From Carnegiea gigantea (lineage: Eukaryota; Streptophyta; Magnoliopsida; Caryophyllales; Cactaceae): 64,000 nucleotides of DNA. Positions 1 through 12,142 of the stretch are shown piece by piece. The notes below the pieces were generated by a model. The model was not told the origin of the DNA, made no database searches, and saw only the letters and a list, made by a program, of their open reading frames with translations. The position numbers and the translations under genes are program-made. Every line of letters begins with the position of its first letter. Position 1 is the stretch's first letter. The stretch spans positions 551,501-615,500 of the forward strand of contig JAKOGI010000420.1 of assembly GCA_029747015.1 (NCBI GenBank). The letters run 5' to 3'.

Positions 1-557
1 CTATGCTCTGAACAGGTGTCACGAATGACAGTCAAGCAGTACCTTGGTTGTGGTGGTTCAGGAAACAAGAAGTCAATACGATAATATGTAGTAGAGTTGC
101 TTCGAATGACCGACTCTATCCTGAATGGGACGCGCGTAATCTCGGGATCGCCGGAGGCTATAACCAGAAAGGCGACGGCAGGCCCGTCACTAAATCTCAG
201 CCTCCAGAACCCGTCGCTCTGACAGTCGGTGCTGTTACGGAAGTGGATTTTGACGTCCGATGAGAGGTGGATTTTCGTTTGGGTGTCATTGACGGGTACG
301 AATTTGAGGGGATCACCTACATTGCTTGGGCTTTGGTATTCGATGGCAAACAGAGGACAAGAAAGGCTTGTGTCGTCTCTGCCGGACCTCCCTATCCCCC
401 CCCAGAAGCCTATGGCTCGCCGGATGTAGTATTCTGAGCCCACTTCTAGTGGATTCCCATCGGTGTCCAGAACCAGATCGGTATCCGTGTCAGCGGTGGC
501 TAGGGTGAGTAAGAGGAGGAGGAGGGTAGTTGCACCTGGGATAAGGCCGTTAGCCAT
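1..557 (-). CDS. Kunitz (STI-family) protease inhibitor K1, 3' end off window
   Basis: Probable secreted or vacuolar Kunitz-type inhibitor of plant defence or storage. Reading the minus strand from the ATG at 557-555, I found no stop codon down to the window edge, giving about 185 residues; by comparison with K5 about 25 C-terminal residues lie outside. Residues 1-22 form a signal peptide (MANG then a Leu-rich core ending TLATA). The Kunitz signature follows (D-x-D-G-N-P-L-E-V-G-S-E-Y-Y-I). Other family blocks are SCPL, GDPLKFVPVN and C-x-SDGFWRL. Four cysteines are visible, including a Y-C-x7-C pair that K3 and K6 lack. The run of 8 C at 396-403 keeps frame because two A bases of other copies are C here. 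It is the closest relative of K5. The start is supported by the shared TATA at 693-700. Target protease is unknown. Confidence 0.9.
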   Translation of the reverse strand, partial: MANGLIPGATTLLLLLLTLATADTDTDLVLDTDGNPLEVGSEYYIRRAIGFWGGIGRSGRDDTSLSCPLFAIEYQSPSNVGDPLKFVPVNDTQTKIHLSSDVKIHFRNSTDCQSDGFWRLRFSDGPAVAFLVIASGDPEITRVPFRIESVIRSNSTTYYRIDFLFPEPPQPRYCLTVIRDTCSEH

Positions 558-692
558 TTTCTCAACTTTTATGGCTTGGTTGCAGCTGGGAGAAGGTTTT
601 CAGGGCTTTAATTTTTTTTATTTTTTTTTGGGACACAATTTTCAGGGTTTTAGTTAGTTGTGTTGGTGAACCTAAGATGCATGGGCAGCCCC

Positions 693-700
693 TATTTATA
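693..700 (-). promoter_or_regulatory. TATA box of K1
   Basis: TATAAATA on the minus strand, 136 bp upstream of the K1 ATG, inside a core shared by all six copies (CTATAAATAGGGGCTG in most). A CATGCAT (RY-like) motif lies just downstream at about 675-682 in K1 and K5 only. Confidence 0.75.
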
Positions 701-839
701 GTATTTGAGTTCTTCTGATAAAGCCAGTTAGCCGCCCACCCAAAAATGTCATATAGCAAAATAATAAATATTTTACCATAAATTTTTAAGGTGTTTGTCT
801 TGACTTCAAACAAAAATACTATGATTAAATAATGGAAGA

Positions 840-1335
840 GTGTTAATTACAACTCAGAAATTATTCGGAAATATCACTTTTTACATAGTTCTCAATTTTA
901 CAAAAACTTTACGTTCATCATGAATTATTAAAAAAATTAATAATTTTAAATCATAAAAAATACATTAATCAAAATTAATGTTAAGATGGGCATCACTACT
1001 GTTTTCAATTACGGCTTCATGTCGGCCACATAACATCTTAGCGCGAATGCATGATTGGAGGACGTGTCATTATTTAAAAATGACAAGCGAATCATCGAAT
1101 TAGTCCATTTCCTTTGCTATAAAAAACGGTCCATTTCTATAATTTTATGGATATATAAAAGGAAAAAAGGTGGAGTAAAGGTAATGTATAATTGAATATG
1201 TGGTTCTCTTAGCGGGCTATATCTTTTACTGTATAGTGGCTCATGGCGCTACCCAAAAAAAAAAAAAATTTAAAAAAATCAATATGCTCATCCAGAGATG
1301 AGTACAGCATGAATATGAATGGTTAAGTTGTTTCA
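840..1335 (-). other. Upstream region of K1 shared with K4 and K6
   Basis: No gene. The sequence resembles the regions upstream of K6 (61800-62325), K4 (40380-40890) and K5 (53860-54390). It ends in a module of about 95 bp at 1240-1335 with a GTGGCGCTAC box, an A-run, and an ATCAAGATGC-like then GAATATGAATGGTTAA stretch. The module recurs across the window. Whether it regulates transcription is inference. Confidence 0.6.
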
Positions 1336-2089
1336 ATGTGTTAATCGAGCGTAATGGTTACATTATTATGTTACTCATTGGGCAATTACAAATGATTAAT
1401 TGTGTATTAATCATGTCCACTAAATCCCTATTGATAGTTACAGCAGCGTACTGCTATTTAAAAGGTTTAGCGCTTGATTTTGGATGTGACAAAGTCCGAA
1501 ATAGATGATCCCTAATTCTCTCCTTTCCTCTCACGTTAGCCTAACCATCAATTGGGCTCGAGTTTGAGGCGTGACATCTACGGTGATTGTAGTAGCCGCT
1601 GTCAGTCCTAGCTCAGCAAATCATGAGCAAATACCGAGCAACGAGATCCTGTGCTTTCACATTAAGGTATGTCCTTAATCTTCCTACAGTGATATCAGAG
1701 CTTCATTGCTTGACCCCGATTCATTCAAAGAACAAAAGTTAAGAGCCACACTTGCAAATATCTCTCTCTTATTCACTTAATTTATTAAGTTGTATTGCTC
1801 TAATTGAAGGGTCTACTTTACCAAGAATTTGTTGAAGGGTCTACTTGTGGTTTGAAATTTAGAGTATGTGTACTCTAGAGTCGTACTATACCTCCTAATA
1901 AAATTGGGTTAATCCTAGAATTAGGGAACTCTAGGCGGAGACTAACCCTGATTGAAACTAACCTTGTTAAAAATTACTCGTGTCTTGTTCACATTTAGTT
2001 TTCCTCATTTTCTATTTCGATTATTTTGTGATTTTGATCATCACCATATTTACCTTCTCTACGGTGAACTAGCCAAATCGGACCAACAT
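1336..2089. other. Intergenic, no gene seen
   Basis: No supported coding region. A TATCAGAGC string at 1693-1701, preceded by a CTACA, resembles a Copia primer-binding site next to an LTR end, but no second LTR or coding remnant was found. Confidence 0.4.
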
Positions 2090-2545
2090 GAAGTATAAAT
2101 GTCAATCAACACTATTGACATAAGAGAATGATATGAACATCTGGACTCATCCTCTCTTGAAATTGAAAGTAATTTATCACCTTTTGGTGATAATTTACGT
2201 TTAGTATAGTCTTGTATATATAAGATTTATAATTGTACTATTCGATCAACTCAATAATTATGTCTTTATAATAAATAAGATCCATAACTATTATTGTATT
2301 TTACCTAACATCTCTATTATTTCATATTGATTAATGAATTTAAATAGATTACAAATCAAAGCAAAACTATCACTCTGAACTTAATAGATCAAAAAATTAA
2401 TCTAAAAAAGTTAAGCTTATCTATTTGGTATTATCTTCGGCGCGTTGCTAAATTGAAAAGGGTTGAAATTGCAATCTCTTGTTCTTTATATATATAGATT
2501 AGATGTGATATATGGTCTTATTTGGTATTATCTTTTATTATCTAA
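2090..2545. repeat. Segmental repeat, partner at 48905-49390
   Basis: A stretch of about 450 bp aligns base for base, with scattered changes, to 48905-49390. Shared landmarks are an ATATGAACATCTGGA block, TTTATCACCTTTTG, TAGTCTTGTATATATAA, and AAAAGGGTTGAAATTGCAAT. No coding capacity. It belongs to a longer duplication that includes 3225-3640. Confidence 0.8.
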
Positions 2546-2559
2546 AAAGTAAAATTTTA

Positions 2560-3110
2560 TTTGTTAAAAATTAAAACAATTTTAATGGTTTGGATCGAAA
2601 CTCGATTATCAGATAAAAAATATTAAAATATGCTCAAATTCAGATTTTAAACTTGATATTCTTTCATTTGGTCAATATTTTTTCTACAAAAATAATTCAA
2701 TTAATATTTTTCGCCCCTTAAATAGTACAATCACTATTTTTCATCGCCAGAACAGTTTTAATTGTTTGAATCAAAACTTGTTAATCAAATAGAAAAGATT
2801 AAAATGTGCTCAAATTCAGATTTTGAGCACAACATTCCTTCATTTGATCAACATTTTTCTCTGCCATGATAATTTAATCGACATTTTTCATCATTTAAAT
2901 AATTTAGTTGATGTTTTTGTCACTAAAATAATTTCAACAGTTTAGATCGAAATTTAATTATCCGACAGTAACAATTGAAAAAAACTCGAATATGAATTTT
3001 AAGTTCAAAATTTCTTCATTTGGTCAAAATTTAATTCAACTAGGACCATTCAGTCAATATTTTTAGCCACTTAAATAATTCCGTTGATGTTTTTCTCTGT
3101 TTCATGGTAA
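2560..3110. repeat. Degenerate tandem repeat, about 190-bp unit, three copies
   Basis: Three diverged units start near 2565, 2755 and 2935. Each has the order: (T)GGATCGAAA-like box, TATTAAAAT..CTCAAATT box, TTCATTTGGTCAA box, then ATTTTTC-rich stretch and a TTAAATAAT box. No open reading frame. Confidence 0.65.
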
Positions 3111-3224
3111 ATGATTTATTATGTACCAAGCAATGAAAAATGTGACACAAAAATCAATTTTTCTTGAAAAAATATTTTCCACAGAAAATGATTTTTTGAG
3201 AAAATCATTTTTCTTTTAACCAAA

Positions 3225-3640
3225 CACTACGTAAGTGCCAAAAAGAAAAATCAAAACAGTTTGCATAGACTTTAAAATTTACATATTGATAGCAACATGT
3301 TTTAAACCCGTGACCTGATGTTGAAAGGACGCCAAGCTCCACCAAAAACCTCCACTAACAAACGCACCACGCCGTCCACGCGCATTGTGCTCCTAGGTTG
3401 ATAATGTAATAACTGCAGATAATGTATACATGGTAGAGGCATCGTGGCGCTACCCCATTAGGAAAAAAAAAAAATCAAGATGTTCATCCAGAAATGAGTT
3501 AGGCATGACCAAGAATGGTTAACCAACGACATAGTTGCTAGTTGATATCACTATACCTGTTCCAACTCCATCACCTAGGTTTGAATTTAGGAGAACTCTT
3601 TGCTTCTATTTCTTTGAGAGTGAGGGGGGGGGGGGAAGAC
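3225..3640. repeat. Segmental repeat, partner at 51440-52490
   Basis: Shared blocks run in the same order in both places: GTTTTAAACCCGTGA, CCACTAACAAACGCA, GGTTGATAATGTA, the GTGGCGCTACC module, and AGGTTTGAAT..AACTCTTTGCTTC. The partner carries an extra stretch of about 450 bp that includes a large microsatellite at 51620-52030. Confidence 0.8.
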
Positions 3641-3770
3641 TTGGACTTTGGACCTGTGTGATTTGTCTTCCTCGTGGGCTGGTTGGTCCACTGGGTATTC
3701 CCTAAGATAGGGATCCAGTGAGTGGCCCCACTTACCAAAAAAAATATAAACGGTTAAGTGTCATAGTTAT

Positions 3771-4746
3771 AAGGGAACATTTGGTTCAATTCTATTAGAA
3801 TAAAATGAAATGGGAAATAATTTCGAAAGGTATTAGAATGATTTTTGATTTTTGATATTACTTGTTTGATTCATTCAGGAATAAATTCCATATTAGTTAA
3901 AAATGATGCATAAAGACATAAGTACACGTAGATCCAAAGGGAGAGCGAGGTTTAGTAAAACTTATATGTTGTGGGCTTGTCATTCCATGCGGAATGTGAC
4001 ACTAGTAAAAATTATCCTCTCTCCTATCCCATTCCTTTGTTTGGATAAGGTCGACAATTGGGAAATAGTTATCTTGCCTCAGATCTTTCGAACGGGTTCA
4101 ATCAAACATAAAGTATGAAAGCATGTAATATCATTCCCACATAGGGGTGGTGAATTCACCCGCATTCCATGGATATTCATTTCATCCGACCCAAAAAAGT
4201 GGATGAAAATCCGAAATATATAGATGATGTATGGATGATGGATAATGCTTTGACGGATTGGATTGGATTCGGGTGATGCTTCGTCCGACCCATCACTCGA
4301 TCCATCACCCGATTAGTCATCCACTTGTTTATCGATCTCTATTTGCAATGAGTTTACTTTTTATTTTTGTCCTTTAAATTTTACTCATTTTTTTGGACAA
4401 TTCTATTCTTAATTTTATGATTTTCGTCAAAATTAATATGATGAATATGATATTTATTCATTCCGTATACCTAAAATAACTTTCTTAAACTTTTCAAAAG
4501 GCAAAGATTATTTTTTTATATAAATTTGCTAACATATTACATATAAACTTTTATCATACGTTTACAACCTGAACCATCTGTTTTCACCCGCGGATGATAG
4601 ATGGGTGGATTGGATTAGATTTTTGTGGATGATGGTTGGATTGGATGAAGTGGATTAAAGCGAATGATGGATACAGATGATGGTTCACACGATCCAAATC
4701 CGATCAATTGCCATCCCTATTCCCACACTTGAACCCAAATGAGGGT
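3771..4746. mobile_element. MITE-like element interrupted by a hAT element
   Basis: The left end begins GGGAACATTTGGTTCAA. The right end, read on the other strand, begins ACCCTCATTTGGGTTCAA, so the two form a terminal inverted repeat of about 17 bp with some mismatches. The flanks are TA-rich; the exact target-site duplication is unclear. The element at 4142-4719 sits inside it. Confidence 0.5.
4142..4719. mobile_element. Non-autonomous hAT element, 578 bp
   Basis: Flanked by a perfect 8-bp duplication TTCCCACA at 4134-4141 and 4720-4727. The ends read TAGGGGTGG and, from the other strand, TAGGGATGG. An 8-bp duplication and this terminus are typical of hAT elements. There is no transposase; the interior carries repeated GGATGATGG and CGATCCA-type motifs. 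It is nested in the MITE-like element at 3771-4746. Confidence 0.85.
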
Positions 4747-4748
4747 TA

Positions 4749-5560
4749 ATTATGTGCTAAAGTGTACTCATAGAAAAAGATCATGATATAAGTATCGAAT
4801 AAATTAGTTTAAATTGGCATATTATAATGCTTTTCAGTCTTCACTGGTCGGGGCTCTAGAGAGGAAGAACTAAAGTCTAATGTTGTTATTGATTGTTCAT
4901 TAATTCCAAGCGAACTCAACGGAGTAAATTATAGTGATCTTGTGCTAGGATAATGATTCATCAACTTGCTAGCGCTTTTATGGACGATCTAAAGCTATTA
5001 ATTTATTTAATATTTATAGCTAATTATCAATTGTTAAGCTTAAAATTTAGTCAGCTACTGCAACTATATTGAATGCAAATGACACCTCTAATTATAATAA
5101 ACACGTTTGTGAAGGGGGGATTGGCTACATACTCTTGTAATTGTAAAAACTTATGGATGAAAAGGTTATTTTATACAAACTATGGTAATAATATTGGTTC
5201 ATTATTTAATCTTAGTATTTTTTTTAAAAGTTTAGTGTATAATATGTCTATCTATCTATATGTATGTTATTATTATGTATAAAATTGAGTGATTTTATAT
5301 GCTTATGCCAAGTGTCATATTGTTAATGGTGTATTATATGCCATTTCATTTTTTTTTTCACTCACAGTTCACTTTTTAAGACTAATTTACCAAACTTTCA
5401 GCTTCTCTCTAATAAAGACTTATATATGTTGTTAATTACTATAGCAATTAATGGATTAATAAGGTAGTTAATATATATACATCATCACTCAAAAATTTTT
5501 AGAAGACAAAGCATATATAAATATTTTATATTTACAAATCGAAAAACAATACATATCCAA
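4749..5560. other. Intergenic, no gene seen
   Basis: AT-rich sequence with only short spurious reading frames. No recognised repeat family. Confidence 0.4.
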
Positions 5561-5574
5561 AAATTTTGAAATAT

Positions 5575-5716
5575 TCTAATGTTTTTCTGTACTTTTTTTG
5601 TGGGTCTATTGAAATTGGTCTCTCTGTGGGTAGTAATACCTATAACGATAGGACCACTTATATCTGAATCTCTCCAAACCTCACGCAAGCGGAACTCACA
5701 CTGGGAGTTTGTTATA
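5575..5716 (+). repeat. RTE-type LINE 3'-end fragment
   Basis: Matches the 3' tail of the RTE LINE at 59560-59670: GTGGG(T/C)CTATTG, GGTCTCTCT, ACC..TATATCTG.ATCTCTCCA, and a final GGGAGTT. The fragment is diverged and carries no coding part. Confidence 0.65.
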
Positions 5717-5739
5717 TCTAAAATTTTTGAAAGCAATTA

Positions 5740-7131
5740 ACAAAATGAATTCAAATGGTAGCTTTTCTTTTTAAAAAATGAGTTTAAGTACTAAAGAGAT
5801 ATATACTATTAATTTTCAAGATAAAACTTAATACTCTAGCGATTGGTACATTGTGGTCGCTGCCATTTACAATAAGATCACTCATTTATAATATAGATGA
5901 GAATATGTCAATCAATTTTAAAAATTGCATTTTTCTAGCGATCTGTTTCTAATAATGAATTAGAAAAAATGAATTTAACTTAATCCTTGCATTGCAAGGG
6001 GAATAACTCTAGTATATACTTATTTTGGGTCTTAGAGTTGGGTTTTAAAGCTAAGTATTAAACGTCTCATTAATTTCTTTTTGGCATTAGAACTTAATTT
6101 TTATTTTAAGGCATCTAAAACTTGATTTTCTTTTTTGGGTGAACAATGTTCACATAATAAACATAAAATTACAATAAGAAGAGGGATAAGGTATATATAC
6201 ATATATGAAGTGTTGTTTGAATTTTTTTTCTTAATTTAAGTATTATAAGTTACAATTCTTCAAGTACTATTACAACACTAATTATTCTAGCTAAAACTTA
6301 ATAGGAGTCAATTCAATATATTAATCTTTAAATTGTACGAATAAAATATAAAGCAAATCAAAAGCCTTTAATTAAAGCGAGAGTATGGGGGAATTTAATG
6401 TAAAAAGGGATTACATGGTTGAGTGGATCGACGTCTCAGTTCCTTTCTTTTCTTCTTTTCATTTAGCCTCCTTCATTTCTTTTGAATATTTTCAATGATA
6501 ATAGAACATAGATAGTAGTAGAACTAGAATTTTTTTTTTTTTTTGAGTATTGCCTTTGTCTTTGTTTGTATCTACCCTTTACTATCTTAATTTTTTTAAA
6601 TATTGTATAGTTAGCTATAAGTTTTGCAATTTTATTTTACATTTGTTTGGATTTATTTGCAATTGATGTTTGGTTCTATTTACAGTTCTCCATCCAAACT
6701 TTTGCATTAATCAAATCAAGTTGGTATTGAATTTATATTTTCTCAATATAAATTCATGAACTAAGCATCTTACAAATATTAGCCCATAGATGTAAAGACA
6801 TAAAATTTTAAACAAACCCGTGCCTTTGAATACTAGTAACGCTATAATTTTTAACCTCAATAAAGATTTTTTTGTTCAATGTAAGATCAATATTATTTGC
6901 ATTTGATATATCTATTGATTAGTGTATAATTTTTCTTACATATCATTAGTTATGTATTCTTTTTCACATTCATCTAACATAGGAATTGTCCACAAACACC
7001 TATTAATATAGGATGCTAGCTGTTAGCTAATTATATTACCATTAGTCATTAATTATTTGTTTTAGCTTATTATATTTATTGTCTTTATTGAAGTTGTTTA
7101 ATGAAATTTTATTCATTGTCATTTATTAGTA
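5740..7131. other. Intergenic AT-rich stretch with one Helitron-like 3' end
   Basis: No gene. At 5985-6012 the plus strand shows a short hairpin (CCTTGCATTGCAAGG), a 9-nt spacer and CTAG followed by T, which is the layout of a Helitron 3' terminus. No matching 5' end was found. Confidence 0.4.
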
Positions 7132-8149
7132 CTAGTATAGACCTGTGCTTGCACTATGATTTATAAAATAGATAATAAGTTGTTCGTAAAAGACATATAG
7201 TTGTTATTATTATTTAGAAAAGAAGAGACAAATAAGTTACTAAGCCACGTTGTTATGAGTAGAAATAAATTCTCAATTTAAAAATTGAATTAGCCTAGTT
7301 AGTGTATTTAGAAGTTTTTTGTATTATATACTTTTTTATCCTTTTCTTTTAGGTGATTTTTATCTTTGAAAATAGATCTATTATGGCCACAATTTCATTC
7401 AAGTTATCCCAATATGTAGCTACAATATGTCAAAATTAGTCATCCATGATGTACTTAGGCTCCTCCTTTTGAAATTATGAAGTTCGGTGGCTTTTTGTTG
7501 GAAAATATGTCATCAAATTCTTCTTTAGACAACATATCGCCCCAAGTTTAAGGTTCTACATGAATCATGAGTTGCAACACAAATGAGTTGTTGTAGACTC
7601 AGGACTATAGATTCAGTGATTTTACGTGATTTGAATTAAGCAAATTTTATTTTTTTTGGAAAAGGGGATTGTGAAAATAGTGGATGGATTTAGAAAAGCA
7701 ATAAAAATTATTATATATGGCAACCAGGTCTATTAATCTGAAACTACCTAACAATTTATTTAAGTTGTCCTCTCTTAGAAGAAGGGATAATGAGTTAGCA
7801 GAAAGACGCATGTATATGTAGTAAGATATTTAAATTATGGATCATAATTAGTTACAGCATATTACCTACAGAGGTCATGGAGGTCTAACTGTCCGTTTAG
7901 TTAGCCCATAATTTAAAAACCCAATAATAATATTTTCAAATTTGATCATCTGATTAGTTACCCTAAAATGGAGTTATTTTATTTCTTGAAATCCGAAGGA
8001 CCCATCAAAATCTCAATCAACACATGATTTTTTTTTTTTTAAAAAAACCCTAAGAAATTAAAATTTTCTATGACCTTACCTTGTGATTTGTATCTTAAGT
8101 TAACTATATGACATGATTAATGATTTTGAACATTTGTCATGATTTACTA

Positions 8150-8415
8150 AAAAAACTTATAAATAGTATTCACAAATGCATTACAGTATTTTACTAAACA
8201 ACAAAAACTGTTACATTGATTCAAGCATCCATTACAATATTGAATGTTGGCCATGATTAAAAATATATAGAAATAGTATTCAAGCATGCATAATTTCTAA
8301 CTAAATAATTGAAATATTCAAGCATGCATTATAGTTTCTAACAAAACAATGGAAACAAAAAATTACATTGATTCAGATATGCATGCAGTATTGAACGTAT
8401 GCGATGATTTTAAAG
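8150..8415. repeat. Degenerate tandem repeat inside the Helitron
   Basis: Repeated blocks of AATAGTATTCA(A/C)..ATGCAT and TTACATTGATTCA appear three times over about 260 bp. Confidence 0.5.
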
Positions 8416-9559
8416 AAAAAACTGAAAAATTATATTTTTTAATGTTGGAGGTTTATTTTGAAGATGAGTTCAATAAGTTAATCAACGTTGTTCTAAAGAC
8501 TCTATAAATTAGGATCAACTTTTTAATATTAAACTCATCCCATATATCCACTAATACAATTTGATCTTACTACTAGGGTTCCTAACCCAACGAAACCCCT
8601 AACAGCCCTCCACATTGTTCTCAATCCCAATTTGACCACCTCACTCAATTTCCAAAATAGCAAAACTTTTGAAGATATAGAAGACTACACTCTTATCTAC
8701 GTATATAAAAAAGGAAGTCAAGTTTTGTGATTTCTTTTACATATTTTAATAGTAACTTTTGTAAATTACAAAAATCATATTATAATTTGTAGTGTTGATA
8801 TTTGAAATCGTTTAATTGATGATAAATAGGTTACCCGACAATTTAGATACATGTGAAATACTTTGCATCGTTGTTTCCATTAATTTTTTTTTTGATCATA
8901 ATTAAAAATTTGAAATGCCAAGGGAAAGAATCAAATTATTAGATTTTTTCCTTTAAAAAACAAAAATCCATAAATGAATAACATAAATAAAACATGAAAG
9001 AACCTAAATACAATTAAGTTACTTATATAATATAATATAATATAAGCAAAAAAATTTTAACCTAAGTCATAAATTGGACACAAATAATTCAGAATATAAA
9101 TGAATCAAACCAAACATCACTACTATTAACCAACCCTAACAAAAACTACACCTTAAAAAATGAGATTACAAATTGTAGCAAGAGATCAGTGATGACGTCA
9201 ACTAGTGAAAGATTAAATATCAAGCAAAAAAAAATTAAGCCACATAAAGGAGGAAATTACAACAAAAAAGTACAAAAATTTCAATCAAATATGATTATGG
9301 ATTTTGACACTACTACTTACAAAAAGAGGAGGTCACTTGCAAATGAATTAAGAAATTAATACAAATAAATATACGAGGAAGGAAACAATAATTATTATAT
9401 ATCTGAAAGTGAGGTAAAAAAGATCACTTTGACACACATGAGCAATGAGCAAGACAACAGAATTGATTTCAACTATAAGACATATTCTAATGTACAATTT
9501 TATAGGAATAGGAACTACTTGACTATTTACACTAATATTGAAGGTTCAAGGATGATATC

Positions 9560-10330
9560 TTTTTTATCTATAATTTCCATAGTTATTAGTTACTAACTAC
9601 TTCATAATTCATATTTTCATAATTATGGAATTATACTTTATTATTTAAAATAATGAAGGTATATAATATTTTTATTAACATTTAAAAAGCTTAAGGCATG
9701 ATAAAAGAAAGTTTAAGAAAGATATATTTTTTTAATAATTTTCATAATTACTATTTACTCCATAATTCTTCCCTTTCAAGGGAGGGAAAAAAAAAAAGTC
9801 ACTCCATAATCTCTATTTCCACCATTACGGAATTATACTTCCTGGGATTATAGTTTCCTAGGATCATTTCTTTAGTTGTTAATAATTTTTTTCCACCATT
9901 AAGAAATTATACTTGCTGAGATTATACTTTCCTAGGATCATTTCCTTAGTTGTTAATGATTTTTTTCCTCTATTGCTATGTGACAAATTTAAAAATTATA
10001 AATTAATATTTTTCTACAATCCAGTGGTTGTGATATGGAGAGAGAAATTCAAAAGGTTAAGAAGGATTTTTTTTTTATAATTTTTATAGTCATTAATTAC
10101 TCCATAATTCATTCCTTATAGAAAAAAAATACTCCATAATCCTCATTTCGACAATTATAGAATTATACTTCATGAAAGTATACTTTCTTACGATCATTTC
10201 CTTATTAATGATTTTTTTTCCTTACTGCTATGTGAGAGATTTAAAAATTAGAAATTAATTATTTTCAACAATCAAATAGTTATGATGAGGAGAGAGAATG
10301 AATCCAAGAGTTCAAAATCTCTAATTAATA
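9560..10330. repeat. Tandem repeats of about 300 bp near the Helitron 5' end
   Basis: Blocks carrying ATAATTTTCATA, ACTCCATAATTC, GGAATTATACTT, AGGATCATTTC(C/T)TTA, TGCTATGTGA.A and GGAGAGAGAA recur from 9560, 9740 and 10070. Units differ by indels and by an inner doubling of the CTAGGATCATTTC part. Confidence 0.65.
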
Positions 10331-10385
10331 AGGATGTAAAAAAATTTCACATCATCACAATATTGCTTTTATTATATAGTATAGA

Positions 10386-11847
10386 TAGGATTTTTATTTG
10401 TCCTTCATCTATCTTTTCCTTCCGTATCATATAGGAAAAGTTCATTAAACTGACTCAATGGCAATTCATATAATTTTAGACAAGTCAAGGACATTTTTGT
10501 CTTTTCGTTCCGCATCATATAGCAATTGATTTTTAACGGTACTAGGCAATTCTATTTAGGAAAGCAAAAATGAATTTGGCAATGGCACCAATTAGGAGAT
10601 AGGTTTGGAGGGAAACAAGACGGTGAGGAAAAAGCTTTGGAAATAAGAAAAATATCATGCAGCTTGGAAAGTGGGTGATGGTTTGGCCAATAGGAAATTG
10701 TAATTTGGAAAATGCATGCAAGCTTACTCTACTGTAATTCAAAACCTATATCATACTATTAGGAATACATGCTCTTACAAGTCCCATCAGCGTTACATAT
10801 TAAAAATTATATGTATGATAAGTACATGTTAGAAAAATATATATACATGACAGGTGAGAGTATACACTACTAGATGTATGATAGACATTACTAACAAAAT
10901 ATATATCATACTCCTAGGGGTACATACTCCTATGATCCCTATCAGTGCCACATATTAAAAATTGTCTTTTGGTGTCATTGTAAATCACTAGTTTCTTCTC
11001 TCTCATAGTTGTAGGTTTAGTTTGATAGTTTGAGAGATTTTTATATGCTCAATTACTCTTTTGATTCGAAATTTAATACAGTTTTTTGTTCTACTTTTAA
11101 TTTTCTCCTTTTAATTTTTTGTTTCATTCAAAGTTTCGATTTTTGCTAATCCTTTGGATTTATGGTGGATGTTGAAGTTTTAAGGTTATCAGTTGTCACT
11201 CATTAAAGGTTCAAATTTTCTCAATTGGTTTTAGCGATTATGGATGAGAACTTTCTCCATTAGTTTTAAGTGATTAAGGTGATCTTTCTCTTCCCTCTTG
11301 AACTGTGATAATTTTATTTCAAATTCACGCCCTATTTTTAGATTACGATCTTTTTGTGATTTTTTGTGAGGTTCCTCATTATTATTTGAAATTAAGTTTA
11401 GCTTAATTGTTTGATTTAGATTAGTTTAGTAGTACAATACTAGGGGTTGAATTAATCCATCTCTATGGATTAATCCATCTCTATGGATGACCTGTATTGT
11501 GTTATAACTATGACAGTATACTTGCGGCTTAAGTTTATAGTTCATGAGGTACAACAATTTGCAATACTCTCATACAAAGAAACAACATAATGAAAATACA
11601 ATTACAAACTTATTTGCATTACAAATTTGTTTACCTCCAAGTATCCAACCAAACATCACTTTAGACCTGTACACTTGAACCAACAATTATGTCTTAAAAT
11701 ATTTTTTTAATTATCGAAAGTTGTCATTAATCAATGCTTGCTATTCCATAGATGCTTGCTTAATGAAGCTCAATACTGGGCTCCATCTTTGAGAGGAGTC
11801 TTAGAGCAATGACATCATAACAATTTGTTCTCAATGAAGCTCAATAC
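10386..11847. other. Intergenic, no gene; one direct repeat
   Basis: A diverged direct repeat of about 62 bp occurs at 10748-10809 and 10907-10968 (ATATCATACT..ACATATTAAAAATT). A 20-bp unit with ATTAATCCATCTCTATGG is doubled near 11450-11485. No coding signal. Confidence 0.5.
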
Positions 11848-11850
11848 TAA

Positions 11851-12055
11851 GGGCGTGTTCCTTTTGTTGAAAAATAGAGGTTGATAAATGAGTAAAACTG
11901 GTTGAGATTGGCAGAAGTGGGTTGAAATTGATTTTTTTTGTTGAACTGGGGTAAAGTAGGTAAAGTGGGTGGAAGTGGGTTAAAGTTAGTTGAAATGAAT
12001 TGAAGTTGGAAGAAGTTTGTGTGTGTGTGTGTATATATATATGTGTGTATGCATG

Positions 12056-12142
<87 letters not shown>

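Larger units (their letters stand above)
7132..10385 (-). mobile_element. Non-autonomous Helitron, about 3.25 kb
   Basis: Read on the minus strand, the 5' end at 10385 starts TCTATACTATATAAT after an A, the canonical plant Helitron start. The 3' end at 7132-7135 is CTAG followed by T, with a GTGCAAGCAC hairpin about 9 nt before it (7144-7153). Insertion between A and T without target duplication fits rolling-circle transposition. The interior has no Rep/helicase coding sequence, only AT-rich DNA and tandem repeats near the 5' end, so it would depend on an autonomous partner. I cannot exclude that the two ends come from different copies. Confidence 0.7.

Noticed and set aside
1660..1760. Possible LTR end and primer-binding site (TATCAGAGC)
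   Set aside because: No second LTR, target duplication or coding remnant nearby; kept only as a note in the intergenic entry.
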